A stretch of 11,110 bases of DNA from Monoraphidium neglectum (GCF_000611645.1 NW_014011661.1:1-11110), one strand, 5' to 3'; numbered from the stretch's first letter, positions 1 to 8,292 are shown. The notes: generated by a model from the letters alone, not told the origin. Made by a program: numbers and translations.

Positions 1-87
1 ACCTAAAACCTAAAACCTAAAACCTAAAACCTAAAACCTAAAACCTAAAACCTAAACCCTAAAACCTAAAACCCTAAACCCTACACC
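1..87. repeat. Terminal telomere repeat, variant heptamer
   Basis: Eight perfect ACCTAAA heptamers occupy 1-56. They are followed by CCCTAAA (57-63), ACCTAAA (64-70), an 8-mer ACCCTAAA (71-78) and decaying CCCTACA/CCCTAGC units. On the other strand the tip is (TTTAGGT)n, equivalent to TTTTAGG, rather than the plant-type TTTAGGG or the Chlamydomonas-type TTTTAGGG. The C-rich strand running 5' to 3' from base 1 is the orientation expected at the left end of a chromosome. Whether base 1 is the true molecule end or only the contig end cannot be decided here. Confidence 0.93.
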
Positions 88-246
88 CTAGCCGGGGGCG
101 CCGCTGCCCGCAAAATGGAGGAAATATTACGGCCTCGCGGATCAAATAGGCAGCGGATGCTGGAGGTGGACGAGGGTGAGGCAGCCGCGCTGAAGGCATC
201 GTATATATGTGCCCCCAACCACCCCCGCGTCCATGGGGTTGAAACA
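88..246 (+). other. Non-telomeric island with a 48-codon open frame
   Basis: A segment of about 160 bp of ordinary composition sits between two telomeric tracts. An open frame begins at ATG 115 and ends at TAA 259-261. Its stop and last few codons are supplied by the flanking CCCTAAA repeats, so any original protein would be cut off there. The residues encoded from 115 to about 240 have a balanced composition, including MEEILRPRGSNRQRM and ALKASYICAPNHPRVHG, and look more like a fragment of a real gene or mobile element than chance frame. I do not recognise the family. It may be DNA captured at a healed chromosome end. Confidence 0.4.
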
Positions 247-342
247 AACCCTAAACCCTAAACCCTAACCCACCCTAAACCCTAAACCAGGGGTCAACTT
301 TAAACCCTAAACGCTGAACCCTAAACCCTAAACCCTAAGCCC
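247..342. repeat. Degenerate internal telomere repeats
   Basis: Runs of CCCTAAA, including three near-perfect units from about 248 and further units around 277-291 and 302-337, are interrupted by diverged units such as CCAGGGGTCAACTTTAAA. They keep the same orientation as the terminal array. The standard CCCTAAA unit dominates here, in contrast with the ACCTAAA variant at the tip. Confidence 0.85.
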
Positions 343-481
343 TGACCTCTAAACCCCGGGTCCAAAACCCTGACGCCTAAACCTCGGGCCTTGAAACCTG
401 ACGCCTAAACCCCAGGCCTAGAACCCTGACGCCCAAACCCCTGGCCCTGAGCCCTGAGGCCTTAACCCCGGCTCTAAACCT
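343..481. repeat. 28-bp higher-order repeat derived from telomere units
   Basis: The marker TGACGCC (or a near variant) recurs at 343 (TGACCTC), 371, 399, 427 and 455 (TGAGGCC), each exactly 28 bp from the last. One unit reads roughly CCTGACG CCTAAAC CTCGGGC CTTGAAA, that is, four diverged heptamers. A 4 x 7 bp period suggests that a decayed telomeric tract was amplified as a satellite. There are no unique spacers, so this is not a CRISPR array. Confidence 0.8.
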
Positions 482-779
482 ACTCATTTGTTGGCTCCCT
501 TGATGGTCCTGCCAGCAACGCAGGTCTGGCAACAGAAGGATAAGTGCGAGCAGTGGTGATGGCCCACCTTGTCGAGTTGGCAGGTGCCAAAGTTGAAGGC
601 TGCCAGGCGCTCAGGGTTTAGGGTTTGGGGGACCAGGGGGAATGTATGCAACGGCCAATAACTGCTGATTATTCATACACGGGTTCATACCTAAACCCTA
701 AACCCTAAACCTCCTGTGTGTCCCCAGATGGGCACCAGCCAGCCACGTCAGCGGAGGTGACCATTCAGCTCCCAACTTA
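481..779. repeat. Subtelomeric repeat unit, copy 1 (complete)
   Basis: The unit starts at TACTCATTTGTTGGCTCC, contains a central block ending near GGTTCATACC (691), then a telomere tract (691-711), then a block from CTCCTGTGTGTCCCCAG to CCCAACTTA. The next copy begins 299 bp downstream. Compared with copy 3 it has one additional TTTAGGG heptamer at 617-623 and scattered single-base changes. Confidence 0.9.
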
Positions 780-953
780 TACTCATTTGTTGGCTCCCTT
801 GATGGTCCTGCCAGCAACGCAGGTCTGGCAACAGAAGGGTAAGTGCGAGCAGTGGTGATGGCCCTAAAACCCTAAACCCTAAACCTCCTGTGTGTCCCCA
901 GCTGGGCACCAGCCAGCCACGTCAGCGGAGGTGACCATTCAGCTCCCAACTTA
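780..953. repeat. Subtelomeric repeat unit, copy 2 (internally deleted)
   Basis: It matches copy 1 from TACTCATTTG through GGTGATGGCC (863), then jumps straight to the telomere tract (864-885) and the CTCCTGTGTGTCCCCAG block. Compared with copy 1 about 125 bp are missing, equivalent to positions 565-690 there. The deletion ends exactly at the telomere tract, which suggests recombination or end healing at that point. Confidence 0.9.
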
Positions 954-1158
954 TACTCATTTGTTGGCTCCCTTGATGGTCCTGCCAGCAACGCAGGTCT
1001 GGCAACAGAAGGGTAAGTGCGAGCAGTGGTGATGGCCAACCTTGTCGAGTTGGCAGATGCCAAAGTTGAAAGCTGCCAGGCGCTCAGGGTTTGGGGGACC
1101 AGGGGGAATGTATGCAACGGCCAATAACTGCTGTTCATTCATGTACGGGTCCATACCC
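954..1158. repeat. Subtelomeric repeat unit, copy 3 (partial)
   Basis: It matches copy 1 from TACTCATTTG to GGTCCATACC with a few substitutions and without the extra heptamer at 617-623. It then passes into unrelated sequence instead of a telomere tract, so it marks the inner edge of the array. Confidence 0.88.
957..1154 (-). pseudogene. Possible Cys/His-rich coding relic inside the subtelomeric repeat
   Basis: The minus strand of copy 3 is open from ATG 1154 to TGA 957 (65 codons). The 3' half is rich in Cys and His: FNFGICQLDKV, then GHHHCSH, then PFCCQTC, a spacing that could bind zinc. In copy 1 some differences in this stretch are synonymous (GTT/GTG for Val, GCT/GCC for Ala) and two change a residue (Ile/Thr, Pro/Ser). 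Copy 1 is also broken by the 7-bp telomeric insertion, and copy 2 has lost the front part. I do not recognise the family. It may be the remains of a subtelomeric gene or element, or a chance frame in a repeat. Confidence 0.25.
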
Positions 1159-1190
1159 TCATTTCAAAAATCACAACCCAAACCCCAAGT

Positions 1191-1259
1191 GAAAGGGGGA
1201 CAGGTGGGGAAAAGAAGAGAGGAAGGGGGGAAAGCAAGAAAAAAAGAAAGGGGAAAAAG
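1191..1259 (+). other. Purine-rich tract
   Basis: Sixty-nine bases contain only three pyrimidines (1201, 1205, 1235), with uninterrupted purine runs at 1206-1234 and 1236-1259. Such strand asymmetry can form triplex (H-DNA) or exclude nucleosomes. It lies just inside the end of the subtelomeric array and may be a boundary. No gene is attached to it. Confidence 0.8.
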
Positions 1260-1378
1260 CAAATCGGGCAGCAGCTGAGCAGCCAACAGCCCCGAACCTT
1301 GTAGCCCAATTGTAGGGTCGGCAGCGGCCAATACCTACAAGTGTTACAACAGATAATGCAAATGTAGGCAAGTGCCAT

Positions 1379-1483
1379 CACGTGTTGTGTCATTGGGGTA
1401 TGTTCAGGTTGTTTTTGATCAATAGTCATGGTGACGTTATCAGTGTGACTACATAGTCACGTGGATGTGAACTTGTGACGTCA
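1379..1483. promoter_or_regulatory. Cluster of ACGT-core sites (G-box/CRE-like)
   Basis: Four ACGT cores fall within 105 bp: CACGTG at 1379-1384, GTGACGTTAT at 1431-1440, CACGTG at 1458-1463 and the palindrome TGACGTCA at 1476-1483. A perfect inverted repeat, GTGACTA-CA-TAGTCAC, spans 1445-1460 and overlaps the second G-box. In plants and algae these cores are typical bZIP or bHLH sites. The nearest confident gene (NAP1) starts more than 1 kb downstream, so the target is unclear. Function is inferred from motifs only. Confidence 0.4.
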
Positions 1484-2490
1484 GCATGCCTCCAAGGGGT
1501 GAACCCACCCATTGTGCCTTCCCAACTAGCCCTGATACAGGTCATAAGCATCACATTCTACCATCCTAGCTTGCTTCAGATTTGCTGAACAGGGAAAAGG
1601 GGATCACTTTGGCGCATGCAGCACACGTTTTCAACAAGCAGGCGGCCCGCTATTTCACACACAAGCTGCCCAACATCGTAGGAAAAGCAAAAGCAGCTGC
1701 TGTCATATCAAGTGTAGTGAAAGGCCCCACTGGGTTTGTGGCCCGTCGGCCATACCGCCGCCTGTCAGAGCAGGGGGGTGTACCATTGTTGAATCATCGC
1801 AGCTGCGCGTGCAGCAACGCCGCCGCATGCGCCACACACAGCAACAGCAGTGCGCAACACCGCCACCACCGCACGCCCCACAGCCCTGCGCCACCGGTTC
1901 GGTTGAAACCTTATCCCGCGTTTGTTTTCTCGTCACAGCGCGCAGCGCTCAGATTTGGCTACGCGTCTCTCACAGCATTGGACGCAGAGGAGGGCGCCGG
2001 GCAGCTCCTGCAGCTGCACGCCGCCTGCACGCGCACACGCGCCGCCTGCACGCCGCTGACTGGCTGCCCAACGGCCTGGTGGCCAACAACACGCCTCCGC
2101 AGAGGCATGAGGTTCTGATTGAAAACTAAATCAAGCATCCTCGCTGCCCTGAATCGTGCAGCGCCACCGCAGTGGCGCCGCATGAGCTCAGCGGCGGCTC
2201 AGCAACGTCCTGTATCAACAATCCATGGGCGTGTCCAACCATACGGGCCGCGGTAACGAGTGCGTCAACAACGGTACACCGCGCTCGGTTTATCTTGCAG
2301 CGGCTGCGCGCCATTTGCGGGATGCCCAACCGGCGGCCTCCAAGTGGGCTACCCCACTGCCGTTATTACAAGTGGTGATTGATACCTCTGAGGTTTCAAC
2401 TTCTTACCAGTCTACGCAGCTGTTGTTTCGGTTGCGGCTGATTGCTGCGATCTGGGCATCTTTTCATCTGTTGGGCATCGCGCAGCAAGC
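1484..2490. other. Transition region without a recognised gene
   Basis: No protein family is recognisable on either strand. The longest plus-strand frame runs 1582-2118 but has no ATG until close to its end. Its first part (to about 1775) has a protein-like composition, with stretches such as VFNKQAARYFTHKLPNIV; the rest is dominated by GC-rich triplets. In another frame the stretch ending at 2129 (LPNGLVANNTPPQRHEVLIEN) also looks protein-like. These could be exons of an unrecognised gene, decayed gene remains, or NAP1 upstream sequence. A small hairpin, GCGCCAC-CGCA-GTGGCGC, lies at 2161-2178. Confidence 0.4.
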
Positions 2491-2505
2491 ATGGACGACC
2501 TGCAG
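2491..2505 (+). other. Possible tiny first coding exon of NAP1
   Basis: ATG at 2491 has a strong start context (A at -3, G at +4) and encodes MDDLQ up to CAG|GTGTGG at 2505/2506. This is phase 0. A good acceptor, CTTGCATCCAG, ends at 2866, also phase 0, and would give MDDLQ followed by AHMQQLSLDPEQF without a stop. The main ATG at 2873 has a weak context (C at -3), and the presence of the acceptor implies an exon upstream. Only splice-site logic supports this; no conservation does. Confidence 0.4.
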
Positions 2506-2704
2506 GTGTGGCTGATCACAATTATGCGGACTTCGCACATGGTCGCGCCACCGGGTTTGCAGGATCGACTCGGATGCCCACCAGCGCCCTGGGTTGCCTT
2601 GAGATCACGGCTTTCTTGCTCAAAAGGCAGCATGCGGCCCCGTGACGTACATCAGAGGGTGCACGCTGCGCTGTGTGTGCGAGTTGGCGGTCGACGGCGC
2701 ACAC

Positions 2705-2722
2705 GCCGCCGCCGCCGCCGCC
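2705..2722. repeat. (GCC)6 microsatellite
   Basis: Six perfect GCC triplets lie in a GC-rich stretch upstream of the NAP1 exons. The repeat is responsible for the long poly-Ala, poly-Arg and poly-Gly open frames seen here on both strands, which are not genes. It lies in the putative 5' leader or first intron of NAP1. Confidence 0.85.
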
Positions 2723-2872
2723 ACCACTGCCGCCACAACGGGCAGCGGCCGTGATGGCAAAGCAGGAGACAGGCGGGCTGCCACAGCGCCAAAGCAGCTG
2801 CAGTTGACGACTTGGTCCAGACTGACACATCTCCGGCCCTGCCACCTGCCCTCATCTTGCATCCAGGCACAC

Positions 2873-5555
2873 ATGCAGCAGCTGTCGCTCGACCCCGAGC
2901 AGTTTGTGGAGCAGCTGCCGGCCGGCGCCAAGGCAGTAGTAGAGGAGTTGCGCAAGCTGCAGAGCCAGGTGTGACGCGCGTTCATTGTTTGTGCAGTGCT
3001 CACGCGCGGTTGCGACTAGAGGGGGTTCAGTACAACTCGCACTGTGCCTTGCAGCTGTCTGTGTGCATGCACGCTTGCGTGCGCCTCACCAAGTCTCACG
3101 CGCACCTGTCATACGGCTCATTTTCTCCCATGGCGCTATGTGTCGAGTTACTGACTGTGCATGTGTCCCTTTTCTGACACGCGCACAGCATGACGAGCTG
3201 GAGGAGGAGTACGAGAAAGAGCGTGCTGCCCTCGATGCCAAGTATGAGCAGCTGTACGGTGAGGTGGTGGTCTTGCAGGGGGTCGCACGGGAGGAGTGCG
3301 CAGCACCGGCACCACCGTCTCTAAATGATGCCTTCATTTTTAAGGGGCTTGTGAACCCTCTGCTGTAAGACGCCCGAGAAGGGCAAGGGGGACGACCCGG
3401 GAAATGTGGGGGTCCTATCCTTTGGGCGTGTCTCATTCACGGACCCTGCGCTCCCACCCGCCGCAGCCCCCCTGTACGATGAGCGCGCCAAGGTGGTTAG
3501 TGGTGCTAAGCCCGTTCCTCTGCCCGAGGGCGTTGACGCCGCCGAGGCGGCCAAGGGCATCCCTGACTTCTGGCAAACGGTGTTCCTGCGGTGCGACGCC
3601 ACACGAGACGCCATGAACGAGAAGGACGTGGATGTGCTGCGCTACCTCACAGATGTGCAGGTGCAAAGGATGATGAATTGTTGGGGGGATGTTTCTTTGA
3701 GACTTGCGCGAGAGGGCGGAGCTGGGGTAAAGGTGCGTCTACGCATGGGGTTTGCATGGGCTGGACCTTGTTGTTGGTTGTGATGGCGCGTTCGTTCGAT
3801 GCTGCGGCAGCGCATATGTTTACCCCGTTGATTCCCGCTCTCCCACGGCTGCTTGGAACCCTTGCACCCTGCTCAACAGAGCGAGACGCTGCAGCCTCAG
3901 CCGCGGCCTGTGAAGGAGGCCGGCACAGCGGCTGCCGGAGAAGGCGATGATGAGGAAGAGGAGGAGGCAACGGGCGGCTTCCGCATCAAGATGACGTTTG
4001 CTGAGAACCCCTACTTCACCAACACGGTACACCACAACCAGCATTGTTGGGCGTTATCATTGCAAGCTGTGGAAATGCCAGGCAGCGGCCAGGACGCGCC
4101 TATGCTGTGTTGCAGCCATTCCTAACAACTTCCCAACCCATTCCCAACAACAGCACAACCAGCTTGTGGGTTGCACTTGCGTCCCTCACATCCTCGCCTG
4201 CTCTCTACTCACTTCCAGGTGTTGGAGAAGACCTACTACATGCTGGAGGGCCGCGATGCGGTGCTGGAGCGGTCGGAGGGGTCCAAGATTGACTGGAAGA
4301 GCGGCAAGAATGTGAGTGCATGGGGGCGGGCAATAAAGGAGCCAAAGCTCAAGGCAGCCACATTGCGGCTGCTCCTCAGGCATCATGGCAGCTCGTGCTT
4401 TCCCGCATGCAGCACTTCTCTCTTACACACTCAGCCTTGGCGCCTATGCCTAGAGGGGTGGTCAGCCGTGGATGGAACACGGCATGCGCAGCCCCACTTG
4501 AATCCGTCATCCAACAACACTTGGCTAATTTCGACACCCCCTCGGCAACCCCTTGCTTCTTATCCCTCCACCCCAGGTGACCGTCAAGTTGATGAAAAAG
4601 AAGCCCAAGAAGGGCGCCCGCCCAGACGCCAAGCCCCAAACCAAGCTGGAGCCCGTGGACAGCTTCTTCAACTTTTTCAGCCCACCCCAGGTGCGTGCAT
4701 GCCCTTCCCTTCACAGCAGCAACCATATGCTCGCAAGCAATTCCCAGGTGTCGCCGGCTGCGCGAGTTTGCGAATGTGGGTGCAACCACTCAGCTCGCAT
4801 GAACCGGAGCCAGCGGAGCACACGCCCGCCCCCATTCTCCTCATGCCAGGTGCCCGACGAGGATGCTGAGCTGGACCCTGATGAGGTGGAGATGCTGGAG
4901 GCTGCAATTGAGAACGACTATGACATTGGCGACACCATCCGCAGGAGCCTGGTGGGTGCCCGCTTCCGTTGACCGGCGTGCGTTCAACATCTTTTGAGGC
5001 TGGAGCCTGAAAATGCTGCCTGAGCTTTTGGGGGCGCTCGGCTGGAGCCTTGTGAAGGGGCATGAGTGCACGGCTATGCTGTAGATACTCTTGAATGTAG
5101 GTGCAGTTGGTAGCGTGCCCGCGGGGATCTGGTTTGAAACGCAGAGGACTGTGTGACAACTCATCGCTGGCACACTGAATAGGCTGGCCCTGCCGCCTAA
5201 ATTTCTCTTGTCCTCACCCTGGGTTCTGCCACGCCGTCCCCTCTCATCAGATCCCCAATGCTGTGGGTTGGTACACCGGCGAGGCCCTTGATGACGAGGA
5301 CGGCGGTGTCTTCATGGGTGAGTGGCCCCTGAAAACTTGTACGCCCTTCCATGAGTGCAACAACAGATGCTGCTGCACCTGGCCCCCAAGTATGGAGCCT
5401 GGGCAATCACAGGCATCATGTTGCATCGGGCGTGACCGCAGCACGTCCACTGCTGTGTGGTGGCCGCCCCGCACCGCCTCGAGGGGTCCCTCACTGCGCA
5501 GTCTGTGCCCTCCCCCCCTTGTGCAGGCGACGATGAGGACGAGGATGAGGATGAG

Positions 5556-5593
<38 letters not shown>

Positions 5594-5839
5594 GGCTCCT
5601 CCCAGGCCTCGGCGCAGGGGTTAGTAGGCGAGCATTGCAAACCGTGGGGGTTGTGGCTGTGAGGGTTGTGGTCTGCGCCGGGCTGTACACTTGCTTGACT
5701 GCAAAACCATGCTGATGGCTTGCCTGACGACGTGCCTCCGTTGACTGTTTGCAACCTGGCTTCAGGTGGCAAGCGCGCGCCAGGGGCTGCCGCTGGTGCA
5801 GCTGGTGGGGAACAGCCTCAGGAGTGCAAGCAGCAGTGA
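2873..5839 (+). CDS. NAP1: Nucleosome assembly protein 1 (NAP1), 10 exons
   Basis: NAP1 is a histone chaperone that binds H2A-H2B and H3-H4, shuttles them between cytosol and nucleus and deposits them on DNA. Exons read as 2873-2968, 3189-3258, 3467-3660, 3880-4026, 4219-4311, 4577-4690, 4850-4951, 5251-5317, 5527-5619 and 5766-5839. All introns are GT-AG (146-299 bp) and phases agree, giving 349 aa. The long dimerisation helix covers about residues 20-65 (KLQSQHDELEEEYEKERAAL, then YAPLYDERAKVVSG). NAP core follows: IPDFW, FAENPYFTNT (160-169), basic KKKPKKGAR (207-215, NLS-like), DSFFNFFSPP (228-237), NDYDIGDTIR (260-269) and WYTGEAL. A pure Asp/Glu run spans 296-317. The protein ends CKQQ, the prenylation-type tail known from plant NAP1s. 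Exon 4 carries an acidic linker of about 30 residues (121-152) where plant and yeast NAP1 have a short turn. The family call is very safe; the N-terminus may include an exon at 2491. Confidence 0.93.
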
Positions 5840-6422
5840 TGCAGCGGCTCTGTGATATCGAGCGCCCCTCGTGCTGTTGATATCGGACAATTGGGCATGC
5901 TTTGTGAGGAAGTTTGCGAGGGAGTGCACGCAGCTTCGACCATGAGCAGTTCAAAGGGCCACCACATACCCTTCCTATTTGTTATTCGCCGTTTCTTCTT
6001 CTCCTTTGTTCAATGAAACCCTCTGCATCCTACTGCTCAAGCATCTGCATGTGCCTGAGCTGGCGCAAAGTGGGAGTAACGTCAGGCGCATTGTCGCACA
6101 TCGCTTTGCGAGCAGCAGGCTGTGCTGAGTGTTAAATGTGAAACTGCAATGCGCGCTTTCATCACGGGATGCCAAGGGCATTGTACACAGCAGGGCAGCC
6201 TCCATCATGCGCATGCAGATCGGGATGAAGAGAGTGGCGGCTGCGCAGCAGCTGGAACAAGACTGGTTGTGCGCAGCTTGCCACACTGCTGCAACCCCAA
6301 GCAGCGAAAAGTAGCCACCTGCTTTCACAACATACTACATTCCTCGTAGAACCAGCTCGAGCACCTTCGCGCACTCTTGCCTCACGCGTGCTCTCCGGGC
6401 CCGCCTACACCGCATCGCTTGC
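5840..6422. other. Intergenic region between NAP1 and eIF1
   Basis: These 583 bp hold no convincing gene. The 3' untranslated region of NAP1 and the promoter and leader of eIF1 must lie here. I see no TGTAA polyadenylation signal on the plus strand after the NAP1 stop. Two GATATC sites flank CGAGCGCCCCTCG (about 5856-5884), a small potential hairpin, and a pyrimidine-rich stretch runs about 5968-6008 (CTTCCTATTTG to TTTCTTCTTCTCC). No TATA box stands out. Confidence 0.5.
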
Positions 6423-7551
6423 ATGCAGGCTGACCTCGACCTTGCCGTGCCCGGGGGCTTTGGTGAGCGCCTGAGACGCGGGGCGTGGAGCCGTGCCCGC
6501 TTTTTCGGGGTTGGGGGCATGCACCTCGCGGCGCGGCCTTCTTCCCGCGCTCGTTTCCTTGCTTCCAGCGGGTGCCACTTCGCGCCCCTTACAAGCTCCG
6601 AGTTGCTTTTGTTGCCAAGGGGTGCGGCTAAGGGGTGCTCGACCTCTGCAAGAGCCGGTCCAGCGTGCGCCACCTTTGCGCCAACGCCAACGTCTGCGCG
6701 CTGGTTGCAGCTCTCAGCTCACAGCTCACCTGCCCGTACTTACACCCTCTGATCCACACACGCGGTGATACGGCAGATGCTTTCGCTGACGCGGCGAATC
6801 AGGAGGAGGACACCTCTGGCATCGATTATGTGCACGTGAGGGTGCAGCAGCGCAACGGACGCAAGAGCCTGACCACTGTGCAGGGCCTCAAGCCCACGTA
6901 CGACAAGAAAAAAGTCCTCAAGGCCCTCAAGAAAGGTGGGTAAGGGTGCTGCGTGTGTCCCTGGTCTGTGTCAATGGCAACCGTGGCGGTTGTGCACCCG
7001 TCAGTTGCAAGCGCTAGCTGCATAGGAGCTCCGCACCCAGGCTCCCCCTGCGCTGCATCAGGCACTGGACCCCAGTCACATCTGCCTGGCCCATGCAGCA
7101 CGCCAGACAGATCATCTGGGTCTCAGCAGCACCAACTTTTGTGACCTGTGCTGACCCCTCTGACGCACGCTTCCCGTGCATCACACACCCCTGAAGCCTA
7201 CTGCTGCAACGGCACTGTGGTGGAGGACCCGGAGCTGGGCCAGGTATGAGACACGGGACGGGGGGACAGGACTTGAACCCTGCAGCAGCATGATTAGCAA
7301 TGGCCACGCACGCTCCAGCACGCGCGACGTCTTGGCTGCACGCGCTTGGCTGCTCGGCGCTACACAGCAGTGCATGGGATGCCGCTTGCGGGTGCCCACG
7401 CCCTTGTTTTCTCTTTTTCGCACCCACGTTTCCTACCGCACACCTTTCTCAGGTGATTCAACTGCAGGGTGACCAGCGCAAGAACGTACACGCCTTCCTG
7501 ACTGGCGAGGGCCTGGTCAAGAAGGACCTGATCAAGCTGCACGGCTTCTGA
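6423..7551 (+). CDS. eIF1: Translation initiation factor eIF1 (SUI1), 4 exons
   Basis: eIF1 binds the 40S subunit near the P site, promotes scanning and enforces start-codon fidelity. The exons are 6423-6462, 6777-6935, 7197-7243 and 7453-7551, joined by GT-AG introns of 314, 261 and 209 bp. They give 114 aa, close to the usual 113. The N-terminal tail MQADLDLAVPGGFDAFADA matches the flexible eIF1 tail. The SUI1 fold follows: YVHVRVQQRNGRKSLTTVQG (31-50), YDKKKVLKALKK, CCNGTVVEDPELGQ (69-82), VIQLQGDQRKNV (83-94) and the terminal KLHGF. Split codons at introns 1 (G|AT, Asp14) and 2 (G|CC, Ala67) confirm the splice choice. The start ATG has a weak context and sits inside a TGCATGCAG that could itself be an acceptor, so an upstream exon is possible, but I found no fitting donor. 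It is co-directional with NAP1. Confidence 0.95.
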
Positions 7552-7675
7552 CTCAGTTTGGTCAGATTGCGGGTGAAAGTGCAGTCGGGTGGCAGAGCGC
7601 ACACGGCAGCAGCAGACTCCGGGTTGAGGCAGCCGGCAATAGTTGGGCGACAGGCAGCGGCGCATGGGATGATAG

Positions 7676-7680
7676 TGTAA
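7676..7680 (+). terminator. TGTAA polyadenylation signal of eIF1
   Basis: TGTAA is the usual near-upstream poly(A) element in chlorophyte algae. This copy lies 125 bp after the eIF1 stop and is the first on this strand, and a G-rich stretch follows. A second TGTAA is at 8120-8124. The motif is short, so chance occurrence is possible, but its position is as expected. Confidence 0.55.
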
Positions 7681-8287
7681 ACGAGGGCGGCGGGGGCGGC
7701 GGGGGGTGCCATGTGACTGTGCTATACCACAACAGCATGTCGTAGGGTAGGGTGCACGCCTTGCTGTCGCCACACCGATGACTGCAGCAGATGGCACCCC
7801 CCTTTGGTCGGCTGCTCGTGCACTGCTGGCCAGGCTCTTCCATGCACAGCTTGCTGGCATGCATGACAGAGCACCGTCGGCACCGGTGCCAATTGAGTAG
7901 AGTGCCTGGGCGCATGCAACCACCATGCTGCCCGCACTCCTTGGGCCGGCACCTGGAGCGCATTCTCATTCCAAAAGCGCTTGCTCCTGCAACAGGGGCT
8001 AAGGCTTGGGCCAACCGGTTGCGATGCCATACCGCTTTGTTCAGCTGCCGTTTTGCCCCGCCATTGCGCCGGGCATTGCAGCCTGCTTTCCTTCCCGGAT
8101 CTTGGATCTCGGATGATCATGTAACACCACGCAATCAACAATCTGCGCGTGGCATGCTAGACGCACAATGTGTTGCGCGGGCAGTGTCAACATAAGCCTG
8201 CTAAGCTCGTAGAGTGCAAAAGCAAAGGGTGCCGCATGCCCGGGCACCTAAGGGGGGGGGCGCGCGCATACAGCTCACAACCTGATT

Positions 8288-8292
8288 TTACA
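8288..8292 (-). terminator. TGTAA polyadenylation signal for the PAP2 gene
   Basis: The plus strand reads TTACA, that is, TGTAA on the minus strand, about 430 bp beyond the PAP2 stop at 8720. It is the first TGTAA in that direction. None is found in the 127 bp between the acyltransferase stop and the PAP2 ATG. Confidence 0.4.

Noticed and set aside
343..481. Regular 28-bp spacing as a CRISPR array
   Set aside because: The whole period is repetitive with no unique spacers, and the units are decayed telomere heptamers at a eukaryotic chromosome end.
2620..3003. 127-codon minus-strand frame and overlapping Arg/Ala/His-rich frames
   Set aside because: They arise from the (GCC)6 repeat and the complement of NAP1 exon 1.
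4171..4869. 232-codon plus-strand frame
   Set aside because: It starts within NAP1 exon 5 and reads on through introns; only the exon part matches the family.
5247..5954. 235-codon minus-strand frame with a Val/Ile-rich run
   Set aside because: The hydrophobic run is the complement of the NAP1 Asp/Glu codon repeat (GAC/GAT/GAG), so it is a shadow.
7269..7279. tRNA B-box-like sequence on the minus strand (GGTTCAAGTCC)
   Set aside because: The T-stem does not pair beyond two or three bases, no matching acceptor stem is upstream, and it lies inside an eIF1 intron.
7791..8195. 134-codon plus-strand frame in the convergent gap
   Set aside because: Composition is unlike a folded protein, with no motif and no splice context; it probably belongs to 3' untranslated sequence.
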